Below are positions 20,300 through 30,127 of a stretch of 64,000 nucleotides of DNA, piece after piece (the first letter of the stretch is position 1; each line of letters starts with the position of its first letter). Source of the DNA: Prostheceraeus crozeri. Taxonomy: Eukaryota > Platyhelminthes > Polycladida > Euryleptidae. The notes beneath the pieces were generated by a model that searched no databases, was not told the origin of the DNA, and worked only from the letters and a program-made list of their open reading frames with translations. The stretch spans positions 136,501 through 200,500 of the forward strand of contig CAJQUW010010372.1 in the NCBI GenBank assembly GCA_907163375.1, in the 5' to 3' direction. The translations under genes were made by a program, and so were the position numbers.

Positions 20300-20978
20300 A
20301 TTGGTAGTCTGAGAACATGTATTTCTTTGAAGGAGTTCTTCTACATCGTTCTCTTCCCCTTGTTTGCTTCATGGTTGTGGGAGGGGATTTAGAAGGTGAT
20401 CTCTTAAACCAATTCCTTGGCATTTTCATTTTACTCTTAACCGGTGAAATAGATGAAGTAGCATCAACTGCTGAAACAGAATCAAGTTCTTTCAATGTTT
20501 CATTATTCAAAGCAAATTTTGGAATATTGTGCTTTTTCAATAGTTTAAGAAAGTAAGAACGGCGCTTTCTGCGTGTTGCATAATGAATCAAGTCTTCACA
20601 ACGTGAAGCGTTAATAATTTCATTATCATCTGAAATGATTTCACCTCTATCATTCACAGTGAGATATGGTTCAATGCTGTTGAAAAGGGACATAGCATGT
20701 GCGCGAGATGCTAAAGATGTAGCAGTCGAAACATAGTCACGCATCTTATTCTTCAAACTTTTTAATTCTTCGACAGTTTCCCATTGTAATAATACAGCAC
20801 GATGTGGATCTTCGATATGTGCATTTTGCTGATAATTTAATTCATTCTCATAAATTTGATTTGCGACAGGTTGTCTTACTGTTTGCATGGTAGTCAATTG
20901 TGCATATTCATCCTGAGGAATAACAACCATGCGAGAATAAGAACTCGTAGTTTGTAGATAATCATAGGCTCTTTCCAA
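20271..20978 (-). CDS. Polinton 1 protein of unknown function (235 aa), possible minor virion protein
   Basis: A long open frame with mixed helices: SRMVVIPQDEYAQLTTMQTV near the N-terminus, a conserved-looking core (RCEDLIHYATRRKRRSYFLK and LLKKHNIPKFAL), then a basic, serine/proline-rich C-terminus (FKRSPSKSPPTT). The VVIP.eEY..L start and the L+y...r+++....LL...gip core are characteristic of a conserved Polinton protein found near the ATPase and integrase genes, for which I know no established function. The position between ATPase and integrase fits that family. Confidence 0.5.
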   Translation of the reverse strand: MERAYDYLQTTSSYSRMVVIPQDEYAQLTTMQTVRQPVANQIYENELNYQQNAHIEDPHRAVLLQWETVEELKSLKNKMRDYVSTATSLASRAHAMSLFNSIEPYLTVNDRGEIISDDNEIINASRCEDLIHYATRRKRRSYFLKLLKKHNIPKFALNNETLKELDSVSAVDATSSISPVKSKMKMPRNWFKRSPSKSPPTTMKQTRGRERCRRTPSKKYMFSDYQYEADVLLTM

Positions 20979-21075
20979 ATATCACTTCGAAATCTACATT
21001 CTTCTGGACCCTCCTGTGTAAAATCAATAAATAAGTAACCGTGTGGTTTTTCAGTTGCTGCTTGAAAAATTTCAA

Positions 21076-21567
21076 TTAAGGCTTTTGAACCTCTTGGCGC
21101 AACTTAGTGCAACTTGCTAAAATTTCAAATTGACTTCTATCTCGTGGATTCTTAAAAATAGCGTAATACTGCGTATTCAGGTTTCGTGTGCGGGCTTCTT
21201 TTCCATCAGGAAACAAATTTTGCGTGATATAGATTATAAAACATATTTTGTGATGTGCTGCTTGAGTGAGCATATCTGCAACATCTTTAGAATTCTTGCT
21301 TTCTTTTAATAGATCATCCAATACAACGACATCATTGGACTGAATCTTATCCACTGGAATAATTTCTTCATTTCGAATAAAGTTACGACGTTGTAATTCC
21401 TGAAAGAGTGACGGTTGATAAATTCCATAACACCAAATAACTTGATTGATAGGTTCCTTAAACAATTATTTTCTTTTGTCTAGCAAATTCAGAGTGAAAA
21501 CAGTTTTACCTGCATGGGATGGACCTGATACAGTCAGAACTTTATCACATTGAAGTCTGAAATCCAT
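21076..21567 (-). pseudogene. Polinton 1 genome-packaging ATPase (A32/FtsK-HerA-like; broken)
   Basis: Near the N-terminus VLTVSGPSHAGKTVFTL is a Walker A loop. Downstream VVVLDDLLKES is Walker B, and HHKICFIIYITQNLFPDGKE is the sensor-type strand plus the QNLFp.GK signature of Polinton packaging ATPases, followed by RTRNLNTQYYAIFKNPRDRS. The start is ATG at 21567. The enzyme pumps the genome into the capsid. The order of motifs and neighbours (upstream small basic gene, downstream unknown gene) fits the family. It is interrupted about once. Confidence 0.75.
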
Positions 21568-21602
21568 TTTAATACTTTGGGGTTCAATATTTGCGTAATT
21601 AA

Positions 21603-21988
21603 AACTTAGGATTAAAGATCCTACCCAATAGGTCACCTACTACAGGAGCTAACAGCAGAAGTAACACTGAAAGGAAACCGCCCTTTTGTGGTAGAGTTTT
21701 CCTCTTTCTTTGAAGGGTAACTTGAGGATTGGAGATGAATCGCACTTTTGTAGTATGTCGCTTAAGTAACTTTCATTGTTGTGGTGATAATTTCTTTGTC
21801 TTCAAACTTCTCACATGAGAAACAATTTCTCGAATAAATTTATCGTTAGCATGTCGTATACCATTATATCGCTGATTTCCTTTCATTCGTTGAAGAGCTC
21901 GAATGGCCTCAGAAAATTTTGAAGACTTTCGACTTTTGCGTTTCGCCATTTTTCTCTTAACCATTGTTACGACTTGATTTTTCCACAT
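21603..21988 (-). pseudogene. Polinton 1 small basic protein with hydrophobic tail segment
   Basis: The first part is strongly basic (KRKMAKRKSRKSSKF), followed by a conserved-looking helix (AIRALQRMKGNQRYNGIRHA and FIREIVSHVR). The last part has QKGGFLSVLLLLLAPVVGDL, a GGFL-type hydrophobic segment. Both parts recur together in Polintons and adintovirus-like elements as a small basic, membrane-active or DNA-condensing virion protein. It lies just upstream of the ATPase on the same strand. The frame is interrupted. Confidence 0.5.
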
Positions 21989-22064
21989 TTACATAGGTGC
22001 TCTAACTTTAATGACAGAAGTGACACTCAAAATGAGCTATATCACAGTGACTGCATTGACAAAC

Positions 22065-22346
22065 TTAAATACAGTATCGCATGAAACAGCGCTGGCAGAA
22101 AGTATGCTTACATCTCTTAAAGATGCGTTCTTCACTTCCATCCTTTCGCTTACATATATCGTACATATATTCACTCTTACTGACAACTTCTAAAGCAAGT
22201 CTTTTTGAAGACATGAAATTGCTAGCCTTTTCTAAATAATAGACACATGTGCAGAAGGAATATACTTCGAGAACAAGCAGACATAACTCGAAAACCAATT
22301 GTGCTACTATCAAGTACCATTGCATCTTTAAGTTTCTTTTATACAA
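22065..22346 (-). pseudogene. Polinton 1 cargo: RING-like half-domain ORF
   Basis: The C-terminal half reads YDICKRKDGSEERIFKRCKH then TFCQRCFMRYC, i.e. C-x-H-x2-C-x2-C spacing as in the second part of a RING finger, with a hydrophobic N-terminal stretch. It is one of three RING-like small genes in the element. The N-terminal region may be intronic. The gene would be an E3 ligase-type regulator if functional. The assignment is tentative. Confidence 0.3.
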
Positions 22347-22815
22347 TGTTGAATGTGAATATGTGAAATCGCTTCAATCACTAGACTGCTACCATGATGG
22401 TTAAATGCATCAAGACGTTGAGCAATTTTTCCCATGTCTTTCAAAAAATTCTTCGGGATTATCTACAACTTCCATTGAATAGGAAGAAAAGTGGAAGAAA
22501 CGATCTTCTACCTCTTCTTTCCCAAAATGGCTGAAATGAATTACAATCGCGCAATTACACTTCTATCAGAAAACGCATCCATTAACTTCAAAAATATAGT
22601 GCTAGTATCACCAATAACTGATTTGATGTTGATCTCATCTTTATGAAAAGCTACTGCATAATCTTGAATAGTTCCCTTTAAGCTTTGTCTATGAAAACTT
22701 AATGTTCCACAATCATTTGAAAAAGACATTATCATCCTTCATCTATCCCACCCGTTGCATCAAAATAACAAATCTCTTCATGAAGCATTTATTAAACGAC
22801 TTTAACAAGCATGCA
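22347..22815 (-). other. Polinton 1 stretch with an unrecognised short reverse frame
   Basis: A 64-codon reverse-strand frame (22541-22735; MIMSFSNDCGTLSFHRQSLK then DTSTIFLKLMDAF) has protein-like composition, but I recognise no family. The remaining sequence is AT-rich and broken up. It may be part of a degraded cargo gene that also spans the RING-like frame. Confidence 0.25.
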
Positions 22816-23370
22816 TTACAAATTTTGGGTTTGAAGCAGATAAAATAGATACAGTCGGTAGCTATCATATAAAGAGCAATGATGACCAAACATTACTTTG
22901 GCAGTGTTGAGATATGGAGGAAAAAAGCTTTGATTATGAATGTAGCGACTATAACGAACATTTAAAATAGGAACACTCAATTCCTTAAAACGTTTAGTGA
23001 CTTCATGGTAGTGTTGATTGACTCTACTATCCCAAGGTGGAAGTAGAATATCATTGATGATTAGATTTGGAAATAGTTTCTTCTCCTTAGTAGGATCATT
23101 GCAAAAGATACATACAACATTAAAAGCTACTAACCATCTTTTAAAGTCAATAAGAAGAGCACATTCATTAGAAAAACCATAGTCTTGGAAGTATTGCTGA
23201 TGAAGTCCATGGATGTTTTCTCGCCCAGCTATCAGCGTTGGGATCACACTTGGCATGTTGATGGTAGACACTAACAAGTTGACACTAACCAATTGTCCAT
23301 AGCAATAGCACTGAGCTCCTGTACAGGTTCACCCTCACCATCCATAAAAATGATGATAGATGACTAAAAA
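22816..23370 (-). pseudogene. Polinton 1 cargo: DEDDh 3'-5' exonuclease-like gene (broken)
   Basis: At the N-terminal side a FMDGEGEPVQELSAIAMD segment has the D-x-E pattern and the following EL.AI strand of a DnaQ-like Exo I motif. At the C-terminal side GHHCSLYDSYRLYLFYLL has the H-x4-D pattern of a DEDDh Exo III motif. Between them FKRWLVAFNVVCIFCNDP could carry the central strand. The length fits a compact exonuclease domain. It is separate from the polymerase's own exonuclease domain. The role (nuclease in replication, or degradation of host nucleic acid) is inferred. It is broken. Confidence 0.4.
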
Positions 23371-23406
23371 GGAAATAACAAATTTTTACTCATCTGATGA
23401 AGAGTC

Positions 23407-23667
23407 CTATAACATATTACAAAATGATGAAGTACATCGATGCTGTTCACGACAAAATACACAAATAACATAATGGCAGCGAAGAAGTAAAATGTATCTG
23501 ATAAGTCCACGTCTACGACACTCAAAGCACATAAGCGCATTGCCATAAGGTAGAGATAGGTAAGGACTAGCGATTCTCCTTTGTTTTGCGTTTAGCGGAA
23601 TCATTCTTCTCTGACTTACGCTTCGTACCGCTCTCGTTGAGGATTTGATAAATAATGTTATTAACAT
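23407..23667 (-). pseudogene. Polinton 1 cargo: RING-like zinc-finger ORF
   Basis: Encodes a C-terminal finger MCFECRRRGLIRYILLLRCH followed by YVICVFCREQH and a final cysteine pair. The C-x2-C ... C-x-H-x3-C-x2-C order is close to a RING. The N-terminal part is basic. It overlaps other short reverse frames and may be one exon of a longer gene. It would act as a ubiquitin-ligase-type factor if the call is right. Confidence 0.35.
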
Positions 23668-23772
23668 CTGGCTGCTTCGGTATATATAGGATGGATTGAG
23701 TATGCATTGCTATAGAGGCCAATTTATTATCCTTGTGATAGCCATAATATAGTCCGCTTATTGTCCGCTTGT

Positions 23773-24350
23773 TCATCTCCTTCCTTTTATATAGTATGAG
23801 CACAAATGCGATAGTGGTAAAGAAAGCTTTTTACCATCCCATATCTTTCTATATGGAGTATCATTGTCGTTTCTCGCCTTCCATTCCTTGCTAATGGGAG
23901 TAGGGATGTCCATATTTAATGTTGCAAACTCTTCAATAATATCGAGTTGGCGACGAATGTATGGATTCACAGGAATGACTACGTAGTCCCCATACTGATT
24001 GTTCAATAGCTTCACTTCAGTGGAAGGAAGCATTCCCGTTTGCAATACTATGCTATGATCGTAATATCGCATGGCTTGTCTAAATTTACGCTGTAGTGGG
24101 GTAGGATTATGTACCTTTGTTGTCTCTTCTACTGGCCTCAATATAAGACGATCTGATTGTAGAGATCCTTGTAACGTCTGAACACTATCTTTTCCTGTAA
24201 ATGTAGTAGATGTAGTAGATGCCTGAAAATAAAAGAGATGCTATTTAGTTAACACTCAAAGAAGGAGAGGAAGGAAGGTTCCGACTTACCACTTCAGATG
24301 GATAATATAATGGGAATGTAGAGGGAGAACGTGCGTCCGACACCTGTGCG
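23773..24350 (-). CDS. Polinton 1 cargo: spliced gene of unknown function reading inward from the right end
   Basis: The main exon encodes RLILRPVEETTKVHNPTPLQ, then a helical body (FRQAMRYYDHSIVLQTGMLP) and VNPYIRRQLDIIEEFATLN. Upstream a canonical intron (24223-24289 on the reverse strand, GTAAGT to AG) joins it to a leader exon. A TATA-like CTATAAATA near 24392-24400 and CCAAT near 24434 lie further upstream, next to the candidate terminal repeat. The layout mirrors the left end, where a gene also starts just inside the repeat. I recognise no family. Confidence 0.4.
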
Positions 24351-24450
24351 ACACAAAGGTATAATGATTGTCACTCTGAAAACCTCATTATTTATAGAGA
24401 AATGCTGGATTCTCATTGGATGTGCTCCTCATTGGCCAATGACATCAAGT

Positions 24451-24696
24451 TGATTCCAAATCTGGTCTCAGTTTTCTCGTCCGATGCTTCGTTCGCCCGC
24501 TGGAGTCCTAAACACAAAACTCAACCTCTGACGGCTCTCTAACATGACCAAAAGTCTCAATGTCACTCTCAAGCCTCGGCAATGGAAGATAGGGACAAAC
24601 TGTGCTTTCCAATGAATTTGTGGCACTCTTAGCTTTCAAACGAGCTATTGCACGACTCTCCACCATTTCTAGAACCAAAGTTTGAAGATCGCTGCC
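24451..24696 (-). repeat. Right copy of 247-bp inverted repeat (candidate Polinton 1 TIR)
   Basis: Reverse complement of 4296-4542 with scattered differences. A reverse-strand open frame crosses it (24508-24780) and ends LESDIETFGHVREPSEVEFC; the left copy retains the same reading with one extra stop, so the repeat may contain coding sequence. Outside 24696 the two flanks no longer match. Confidence 0.5.
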
Positions 24697-25049
24697 GAAG
24701 GGGGGGTCGAAGTTCTTCGTTGTTTGGCCTACGACTTTGGAAACAAGTCTACTAGACCCAACATTGGCCAAAAAGTCCAAATCCGCCGTCCATTTTCACG
24801 TACGAGGCTTCCTTTCGCCGCTACAGCCAGTTTTTCACTCAAAAACACACCTAAACCACACCTACACCCAAGAAACACAACATGTCGACCCAGAATTTCA
24901 TCAGGAAACCAAATCTAAACACAAAATAAACCTACAACTATCCCTACACATCAAAAACAAAGACCGCCGCCCAAGAACAATCACGACGGTCGACCAAGAC
25001 ACACCCGGCCGGTCGACCCAGAACCACACCAACCCAACTCGCGCTCCAG
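24697..25049. other. Unassigned GC-richer stretch between Polinton 1 and the RTE remnant
   Basis: Contains several GTCGACC motifs and CACACC-rich sequence. No protein-like frame continues through it except the start of the 90-codon reverse frame at 24780. It may be the outer part of the right terminal repeat or genomic flank. Confidence 0.3.
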
Positions 25050-25868
25050 AGGGGGGACGCTGTGCGCAGGTGGGAGGATTCCTTACTACTGGCGACCCCG
25101 TTAATGCGAAGTTTATTAAATTCGCTTTGGTCTGTTGTCAGGTATTCCGCTTTCGTAGTGTTGATCCTCAAACCAAGCTAGTCGGTCGTTCCACGCTTGA
25201 ACCAGCTGTTAAAGATTCATCCTACCCACGGATGCTACCATGACGTCGGCCGCGAAAAGGAGCGTTCAAGGACTGGCCGTTGAAGATCCCGGGTGACGGC
25301 GTCCATGTCAAGGATAAACAGTAGCGGGGAAAGACCGATCTCTGATGAACACCTACGGTGATGCGAAAATCTCTCGATGTTCCGGCGGCGACTTGTACAC
25401 GACTTCTTGGACATCCATGCAGAAGCTTCACCAATGTGATCAGCTCTTCTGGGACCTCGTGACAGCGCAGTGCGCATCAGATGACTTCGTGTGGCACTCG
25501 ATCAAATGCCGTCTCTAGGGTCGAGGAATGCGACATGGAGTGGCTTCTGCCTCTTTCTGTGCTTTTCAAAGAGCATCCTCGCAGCATGGATGGCGTCCGT
25601 CGTCCCACAATTCTTCACAAATGCGGCATGATTGACGCTGACGTGAATGATGTCACGAATTCGGCTTTGGAAGACACGATTGGAAGACTTCATACGTGAC
25701 AAAGGAGTCGTATCGGCCTATAATTGTAGCAGTCGGCTGGGCTGCCCTTCCGCTTGCAGATTGGTGCTTCCAGTCGGAAGGGGTGCTCTTTTCTGTGACG
25801 ATGAGGTTGAAGAACTGTGTCAACTAGCTAGCGACATTCCGACGTGATTTCCACAAGTCCGCTGCCAG
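25050..25868 (-). mobile_element. RTE-type LINE remnant, 3' part (reverse transcriptase)
   Basis: Reverse-strand sequence encodes RTE reverse-transcriptase motifs in several frames: HAAFVKNCGTTDAIHAARML, EKHRKRQKPLHVAFLD, PEELITLVKLLHGCPRSRVQ-like sequence, GVHQRS..SPLLFILDMDAV, then a degenerate YADD box read as FAAD near 25250, and LRINTTKAEYLTTD near 25150. Frameshifts and stops are frequent (for example around 25250 and 25500). The other half of the same element resumes at 30128, after the hAT insertion. It is dead. Confidence 0.75.
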
Positions 25869-26027
25869 CAGGGTGTCCGCGCAAATTTGAATGAAAATTT
25901 CCATGTGTTTTTCAGGATTTCCAGGGCAAAATTCATTTTCCTGGTTTTCCAGGGAAATCTACCAAAAATCAAGGGTCAAATTTGAAGGAAGATGTTCAGA
26001 CTTTCTGCAAGGAAATTTTACTCAAAT

Positions 26028-29000
26028 GACTTACTTACTTGACTTAAGTCCTGACTGACGGCGTGTCAGGTTGGGTCCCACATTGAACGTCTGAATGATA
26101 TCCATCTTTCACGATGTCTTGCTTGATGCAGCATTTCTTCTGCTATGACATGGCTGTTGGCTGATCGAAACTGCTGCCACCAGTTGATTCGAGGGCGGCC
26201 CCTTGGCCGTGTCCCATGCACTCTCCCGTGCAACATCATCTTGGGACATCTCTTCTCATACATTCTCTCCACATGGCCGAACCATCTTCGTTGTTGGTCT
26301 TCGATCACATTCAATATACTTCTCCATCCTACCGCCATTTCTCTCAATCGCATGTTTGGTACTCTGTCTTGCCATCGGATGTTCAGCATTCGTCGTAGGC
26401 AGTTCATCTCGAATGCTTCAGCTTTCTCTTTCTTTGCTCTTCAGGATCCAGCTTTCCGATCCGTTAATCGCTGTTGGAATCACTATGGCGGTTAGAAGTC
26501 GGAACTTTAGTTGCAGTGGTATGCGGCGGCTTTTCCACAGTTTGCTGAGTTTGCCCAGTGCCACGTACCCCATGCTCACTCTCTTTCTCACACAGCTTTC
26601 CAAGTGTCTCTATTTTGTGAAAAGAGGACAACAAGGTATTTGAAGGTGTCAACCTGCTCCACCAGATCAGCGCCCAATGATATGCGGATTTTCTCCTCTC
26701 TCCTGCTGAACACGATCGCTTTCGTTTTTGTTACACTAATTTTCAGCTTGTACTTAGAGCAGGTTCGGTAGATGCTATCCGTCATTGCTTGAAGTTGCTC
26801 ACAGGAATCGGCAACAAGGACTATGTCATCTGCATATCTGAAGTTATTTATGCACTGTCCAGCAATGAAAATACCGTCCTCTTCGTGTTCTTTTAAGCTC
26901 TCTTTCATCACATATTCCAAAAAGATGTTAAAGAGATGCGGTGAGAGGGGGCATCCTTGCAAAATTCCTCTTCTCGTTGGAAAAACGTCCGTGGATATCT
27001 TCCCCTTTCTGACTGTCGCTAGTGTCTGGTTGTTCAGCATTCGGATGACTTCAATGATGTCTCTGTCAAAGCCGTACCATTCTAGTATAGACTCCATCGC
27101 TGGTCTCCAAACAGAATCGAAGGCCTTCTCAAAATCAGTGAACAGGCAGAACACGTCTCTGTCCATCTCCCACATTCTCTCAGTCAATTGTGAGAAAATA
27201 TTTGGTCCGTCGTGCCTCTACCGGCTCTAAAACCAGCCTGTTCTTCATCGGGAATCGTCTCCTCCTTTGCTTCAATTCTCTTCTGTAGAATTTTCGCCAT
27301 AACTTTGTAAGAATCAGATAGGAGACTTATTGGCCTATAGTTGTTACGTTCTGTCACGTCGCCTTTTTTGAACAATGGCACTATTTCTGCAGCGGTCCAA
27401 TCAGTGGCCAATGAGCCCCTTTGTAGCGCATCATTGTACAATCTTAACAGCCACTTCTCAACAGGCTCTCCTCCCGTTTGAAGCATCTCCACTGTTACCG
27501 CATCCTTCCCTGGGGCTTTGTTTGTTGACATCTGTTGAATGCTTTTTCTTACTTCATCAGCTATAATAGGTGGTGTACTTTCTTCATTTAATACTCTCCT
27601 GAACTGTGGGAAGATGTCCAAACAGAAATCTTCGTCGTACTCTCCATAGATCTTAGTGAAGTGTTCTCTCCATGCCTGTGATACGCTTTCTTCGTCAGCT
27701 ACTTTTTCACCTTGGTTGTTTTCTATCACCATGGAATTGTTATTTCGAGTGTTCGATAACTCCTTCACAGTTCTAAACAAGGTGCGAGAGCTACCGTGAC
27801 GAAAATTAGCTTCACAGCTACGACACTTCTCCTCAATCCATCTGTTCTCTGCTCTTTTGCACTCCCTTTTCACTTCACTACACGCCCTTCTGTATTATTC
27901 CTTGTTGTCGTCTGTTGGGCATCTGTTTTTCCTTCTTTTTGCCTCTTCTTCTATCACAACTATTGAGTACTTCCTCCGTCATCCATGGCTGTCACATGTG
28001 TCTCCTATGACCGAGGACTTCCTCTGAGGTTTTAACCAGGATTTCTTTTCCTTGGCTCTCGAGTTCTTCTACACTGAGGTTCTGCTCTTGAATCTGTTAA
28101 AATTTGCTTTCCAAACTCGTCTCGAAAGCTCGCTTCACGTTCGGGTCACTAAGTTTGTCCGCGTTGAATCTCAAATTCCCTTTCCGTCAGTAGCTGCAGT
28201 TTTGAATTTTATCCTCACATTAGCGAGAATAAGCTCATGATCACTCCCAAAATCAGTACCTCTCCTCACCGTCACGTCGTTCATTGCCGATGCCCATATT
28301 TTCTTAGTTAGGACGTAATCGATGCAACTTCTATGCCTCCCATCTGGGTGATTCCAGGTGAATTTGTGCCTTTCTGTGTGTCTAAAGAAAGTATTCATCA
28401 CACAAAGACCTTTTTCTTTGCAGAAGTCCAACATCTTTTCTCCTCTCTCGTTGCGGTCTCCGATTCCAAAATTCCTCAAAACGTCCTCGTAGCCGCCCTT
28501 GTCTCTGCCAACTTTACTATTGAAGTCTCCGATTATGTACAGGAGATCCTTCGATTTAGTTCTGCTCACCTCTTCCGATAATGACTCATAGAAAAGCTCG
28601 ACTTCTTCATCTTCGTGGCTTGAGTCCAGAGCGTACACTTGAATGATTTTCGCATTCTTGTGCTGGCCCTTCAGAGTCACCGATATTATTCTTGGCGACA
28701 CCGGTCTGTGTTCCAGATAAGCCTTCTGGGCTTCCTTATTCAAGAGAATTGCGACACCTTCCCGATGTATACCATCATCACGACCAGATAAAAGCACTCT
28801 CACTCCATCCGATGTCAGCTCTCCCACGCCGATCCAGTGGGTTTCCGCTACTCCTAGGAGGTCCCATTTGTATCTATTGATCTCTCTAACTGCACAAGCC
28901 AGCTTTCCTGGTGCATACCAAGTACGAACATTAACTGTGGCTAGAGTCGTAACTCTTTTTGCGGATCACATAACATATTTTCCACCACGGGACTGTGGTC

Positions 29001-29566
29001 GACCCTGTGGCGCGTCGGTGGCCCCGTAAGCGGTAGCCATATCTTCATTCATCATATCAGACATTTTTATGAGGGTTACAAGGCTAAGTTAAGACAGCCG
29101 GTCGCCAATCCTCTGCTGAATCTCTATTATCGGTAGAGCCCTAACCTTTGCCATAAAGCAAGACCTACAAGGTAGCAGGTGGTTTGATAGGGAGGTTTTC
29201 CTTCCTCTGAAACCCAAAGCCTTATTGAGCTAAACAGTTCTAACTCACTGAGGCAGTGGAGCGTCTAGGACTGACCGTTTATACTCTGCTGAAGCAGATT
29301 ACTCACGGCTGACCTACATATCTATAGGTCATCTCCCATCCAACAGCTGGGAGACGGACTTGGGCGTCATGACCTAGGGTGTCAGGACGACCTAGAGTGC
29401 CAATGCCTGTTAGTTAGCCGAAGTACGGCCCTTCACCGCCGTTAACGAACCTGTTCGCCAAGGTAAGACCTGCCGGGAACTTAAGTTCCAGACGACATAG
29501 CTTCGTTACGACTCCGTGTTCACCCCTTCAACACTTTCACAGGTCACAGGATGGACTTAGAAGGGG
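26028..29566 (-). mobile_element. APE-type non-LTR retrotransposon (LINE), near full length, degraded
   Basis: Flanked by an exact 10-bp target duplication TTACTCAAAT (26018-26027 and 29567-29576). On the reverse strand it runs from a roughly 500-bp 5' UTR (29065-29566), through an endonuclease and reverse-transcriptase ORF, to a 3' tail of AAGT-type repeats (AAGTCAAGTAAGTAAGTC) next to 26028. Both duplications and the 5' UTR are present, so it inserted at full length into the hAT element. Its frame is broken in at least five places. The clade is uncertain between RTE-like and CR1/Jockey-like groups. Confidence 0.8.
26066..29064 (-). pseudogene. LINE endonuclease-reverse transcriptase ORF
   Basis: Start at ATG 29064 (MSDMMNEDMATAYGATDAPQ). 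An in-frame TGA lies at 28966-28968, followed by the endonuclease: TVNVRTWYAPGKL, GVAETHW, YIIGDFNSKVG, RSCIDYVL and GSDHELI. Frameshifts and stops occur between 28171 and 27873. The reverse transcriptase then reads NKAPGKDAVTVEML, PISLLSDSYKVMAKIL and GFRAGRGTTDQIF, with a frameshift near 27185. FTDFEKAFDSVW, GILQGCPLSP and the catalytic NNFRYADDIVL follow, then another frameshift near 26600. The C-terminal RRWFGHVERM and RPRGRPRINWWQ end the ORF. The domain order is complete but it cannot encode one protein. Confidence 0.8.
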
Positions 29567-30127
29567 TTACTCAAATACACGCGTCAAATTTAAAAGAAAA
29601 ATTCTGGGAAAAATCTACCCATAGTTCTGTGCTAAGGAGCTTGCACACCATAAAATTAGTATTACTGACGAAAAAAATTTGAAAGTTGGCGTGAAATTGG
29701 CTGGATTTTTAAGGCGCTGGTGATTCCAAATAAAAAATACCAATATATGCATCAGACGGCTACATTAAATTTCTAGAAAAAAATGAAAAGTTCAACAACT
29801 GTTCATAGTTAACCATACCATGCAGTTCGGTCTCATTCACGTTGTATACGTTATGATGGGAGACTCCAGTCACTGTAATATTCTAAAAACTAAAAAATTT
29901 ATGAGAATGAAGGTTATATTTGTAACAAATAAGTAGAGATATGAAAAATAAAATCTGGAAAAATTGAGAACACTTCAACCATAGAGTAAGCATGACTTCA
30001 ACAACTTGCAATTAGTGCTTTATCAAGTCTCATAATTTCCAGGAGTTTTCCAGGATTTCCAGGGTAAAATTCGTTTTCCAGGTGTTTTCCAGGTTTTCGA
30101 GGTTTTCCAGGGAGCGCGGACACCCTG

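Larger units (their letters stand above)
4296..24696. mobile_element. Polinton/Maverick element 1 (old, broken)
   Basis: About 20.4 kb, the usual length for Polintons. It holds protein-primed DNA polymerase B, a chromodomain-bearing retroviral-type integrase, an A32/FtsK-like packaging ATPase, a double jelly-roll major capsid protein, penton-like and minor capsid genes, and small basic genes. It is flanked by a 247/246-bp inverted repeat that may be its terminal repeat. I found no 6-bp target duplication, and the left end abuts a hAT-like repeat. Many genes are interrupted (well over a dozen breaks overall), so it is a fossil and older than Polinton 2. No adenovirus-type protease was recognised. 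Boundaries are uncertain. Confidence 0.75.
25869..30127. mobile_element. hAT-type non-autonomous element (TIR CAGGGTGTCCGCGC) split by a LINE
   Basis: The ends are perfect 14-bp inverted repeats: CAGGGTGTCCGCGC at 25869-25882 and GCGCGGACACCCTG at 30114-30127. They are flanked by an exact 8-bp target duplication GCTGCCAG (25861-25868 and 30128-30135). The subterminal regions carry repeated TTTTCCAGG motifs. About 700 bp belong to this element; the rest (26028-29566) is a LINE inserted into it. There is no transposase, so it is a MITE-like element mobilised in trans. Confidence 0.85.
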
